Part shown: in pieces, positions 5,935-6,613 of the stretch
How positions within the stretch are numbered: position 1 is the first letter of the stretch
Layout: each line of letters starts with the position of its first letter
Source: Syntrophomonadaceae bacterium
GTDB taxonomy: Bacteria; Bacillota; Ch66; Ch109
Reading direction: 5' to 3'
Assembly: GCA_012512295.1 (NCBI GenBank)
Contig: JAAZDI010000305.1
Span: 1 to 6,613 of the forward strand
DNA length: 6,613 nt
Notes under the pieces: generated by a model
Told to the model about the DNA's origin: nothing
Databases searched by the model: none
Seen by the model: the letters and a program-made list of their open reading frames with translations, nothing else
Made by a program: the position numbers and the translations under genes

Positions 5935-6094
5935 CATTATTTTAACAAAATAGCCTGGTTTCTTCGGGATTAATGATTGCTGTTAAGCTGAATCCATAAG
6001 AAAAACTGCCGCAAGGAATGACCTGCTAAATTAAAAAATATGGATAAACCTAGCGATTTAGTAAGACATTCACTCAATTTATCTTATAATGTTC

Positions 6095-6517
6095 TTATAC
6101 TATCCGACGACGCAGGTTTCTAATCGCAACATCGTGTTCGCCAAACATTTCAAAAAGAGATAGATGATTTTCTTTGATAGTTTCTATATCTGCTTCAATT
6201 CGTTTTTGGCCAGCCTTAAGCTCCGCTACGTCAGACTTTAGGGTGGCCACATCTGATTTTAAGACAGCTACGTCTGATTTCAACGTTGCCACATCCGATT
6301 TAAGGGCAGTCACATCAGATTTCAAGATTGCTACATCTGACTTAAGGGTTGCCACATCAGATTTCAAGGTGCTTACATCTGAATTCAGTTCAAGAAAAGC
6401 AGTTTCAATATTATCAACTCGAAGACGCAACTCCTCAACAATACTGTTTGTATTGCCCGTTATTCGAATTAATTCAGTCAGCATTAATTCGATATGAGTT
6501 AAACGGTCTTCTGACAT
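6095..6517 (-). CDS. hypothetical heptad-repeat coiled-coil protein
   Basis: I do not recognise a function. The 140-residue product begins MSEDRLTHIELMLTELIR, has a helical, acidic segment with VEELRLRVDNIE, then leucines at exact 7-residue steps (44, 51, 58, 65, 72, 79, 86, 93, 100), seven of these units being L-K-S-D-V followed by two residues (mostly A-T). The tail contains QKRIEADIETIKENHLSLFEMFGEHDV and ends in basic NLRRRIV. There is no signal peptide, membrane segment or cysteine, so a soluble parallel coiled-coil oligomer is likely. Similar small proteins of this style are common in Clostridia without a known role. An ATG 7 codons upstream (6538) also opens the frame but has no ribosome site; the ATG at 6517 has GGAAAGGGG 9 bases before it and is preferred. 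The gene precedes the flagellar genes in the same direction but is cut off from them by a terminator, so a flagellar role is not implied. Confidence 0.8.
   Translation of the reverse strand: MSEDRLTHIELMLTELIRITGNTNSIVEELRLRVDNIETAFLELNSDVSTLKSDVATLKSDVAILKSDVTALKSDVATLKSDVAVLKSDVATLKSDVAELKAGQKRIEADIETIKENHLSLFEMFGEHDVAIRNLRRRIV
6206..6388 (-). repeat. 21-base/7-residue tandem repeat encoding the LKSDVAx heptads
   Basis: About eight tandem 21-base units encode one heptad each. The amino acids are nearly invariant, but codons differ between units: the repeat leucine uses CTG, TTG, CTT, TTA and CTA; serine uses TCA, TCT and TCG; alanine uses GCA, GCC, GCT and GCG. The array is therefore not a fresh slippage product, and selection appears to act on the heptad. 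Confidence 0.9.
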
Positions 6518-6526
6518 TGAACCGGT

Positions 6527-6535
6527 CCCCTTTCC
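6527..6535 (-). promoter_or_regulatory. ribosome binding site that decides the heptad-protein start
   Basis: The minus strand reads GGAAAGGGG, then ACCGGTTCA, then the ATG at 6517. This purine-rich site lies inside the first codons of the longer alternative frame from 6538, whose own upstream sequence (CTACTCTAAGAA) has no Shine-Dalgarno match. The shorter start is therefore favoured. Confidence 0.55.
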
Positions 6536-6573
6536 CATTTCTTAGAGTAGTCTTATATTTAAACTTACCTTTA

Positions 6574-6600
6574 AATATATTAACATTATTTTCCGTTAAA
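6574..6600 (-). promoter_or_regulatory. weak promoter candidate upstream of the heptad-protein gene
   Basis: The last 75 bases of the window are AT-rich. On the minus strand TTTAAC (complement of 6595-6600) is followed after 15 bases by TATATT (complement of 6574-6579), or after 17 bases by TATTTA. Neither pairing is strong, the first spacer is short, and chance matches are expected in such AT-rich DNA. No sigma-28 match was found here. A promoter beyond the right edge is equally possible. Confidence 0.2.
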
Positions 6601-6613
6601 GTATACTCATAAA

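Larger units (their letters stand above)
5734..6094. other. 361-base intergenic region with terminator, promoter and leader
   Basis: No convincing gene is visible on either strand. Reading the minus strand, about 165 AT-rich bases follow the heptad-protein stop without a clear signal, apart from a weak bulged hairpin at 6012-6027 with no adjacent T run. Then come the intrinsic terminator near 5926-5899 and the sigma-28-type promoter at 5877-5852. The leader of about 110 bases to the fliK GTG starts with a small TGGG/CCCA hairpin (5837-5850). I looked for cyclic-di-GMP riboswitch landmarks and did not see them. Confidence 0.7.

Noticed and set aside
6174..6612. Plus-strand frames opposite the heptad gene (6174-6497 and 6349-6612)
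   Set aside because: The repeated TSDFKVA-type product is the antisense image of the LKSDVAT heptads, and no promoter or ribosome site supports it.

Overview
The window is part of a flagellar gene cluster, and every recognisable gene lies on the minus strand. The protein families and gene order (a FliK-like protein, a free-standing FlhB C-terminal domain protein, FliS, flagellin, and a YaaR/DUF327 protein), together with strong AGGAGG-type ribosome sites and moderate base composition, point to a motile Gram-positive Firmicute. A Clostridia/Peptococcaceae-type bacterium (Desulfotomaculum-like) is the best guess. That placement is inference from family knowledge, not a search result.

In the direction of transcription (right to left) the layout is as follows. 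(1) 6517-6095: a small hypothetical protein built around about eight near-perfect L-K-S-D-V-A-x heptads, a coiled coil with no obvious flagellar function. (2) 6094-5734: a 361-base gap holding a good intrinsic terminator (about 5926-5899), then a sigma-28 (FliA/SigD)-type promoter (5877-5852) and a leader of about 110 bases. (3) 5733-3379: a 784-residue FliK-like hook-length control protein with a repeat array in the middle. (4) 3382-3080: a 100-residue FlhB C-terminal-domain protein (YlqH/FlhX type), overlapping the FliK stop as ATGA. (5) A second sigma-28-type promoter (3032-3005). (6) 2962-2519: FliS, the flagellin chaperone. (7) 2496-358: a large flagellin of 712 residues with a duplicated module in its exposed centre, only 22 bases after fliS. 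(8) 205 to the left edge: the first 68 codons of a YaaR/DUF327 gene, cut off by the window.

The genes make a coherent late-flagellar set. FliK and FlhB-family proteins act on the switch in substrate specificity of the flagellar type III export gate. FliS carries flagellin to that gate, and flagellin makes the filament. Two well-matched sigma-28 promoters would let the FliK/FlhB-like pair and the fliS/flagellin pair be expressed in the same stage but as separate units.

No RNA gene, CRISPR array, insertion sequence or clearly novel defence-like system was seen. The most interesting points are the duplicated flagellin module, the repeat array inside the FliK-like ruler protein, the degenerate NPTH site in the stand-alone FlhB domain, and the heptad protein, whose amino-acid repeat is conserved although its codons have diverged.
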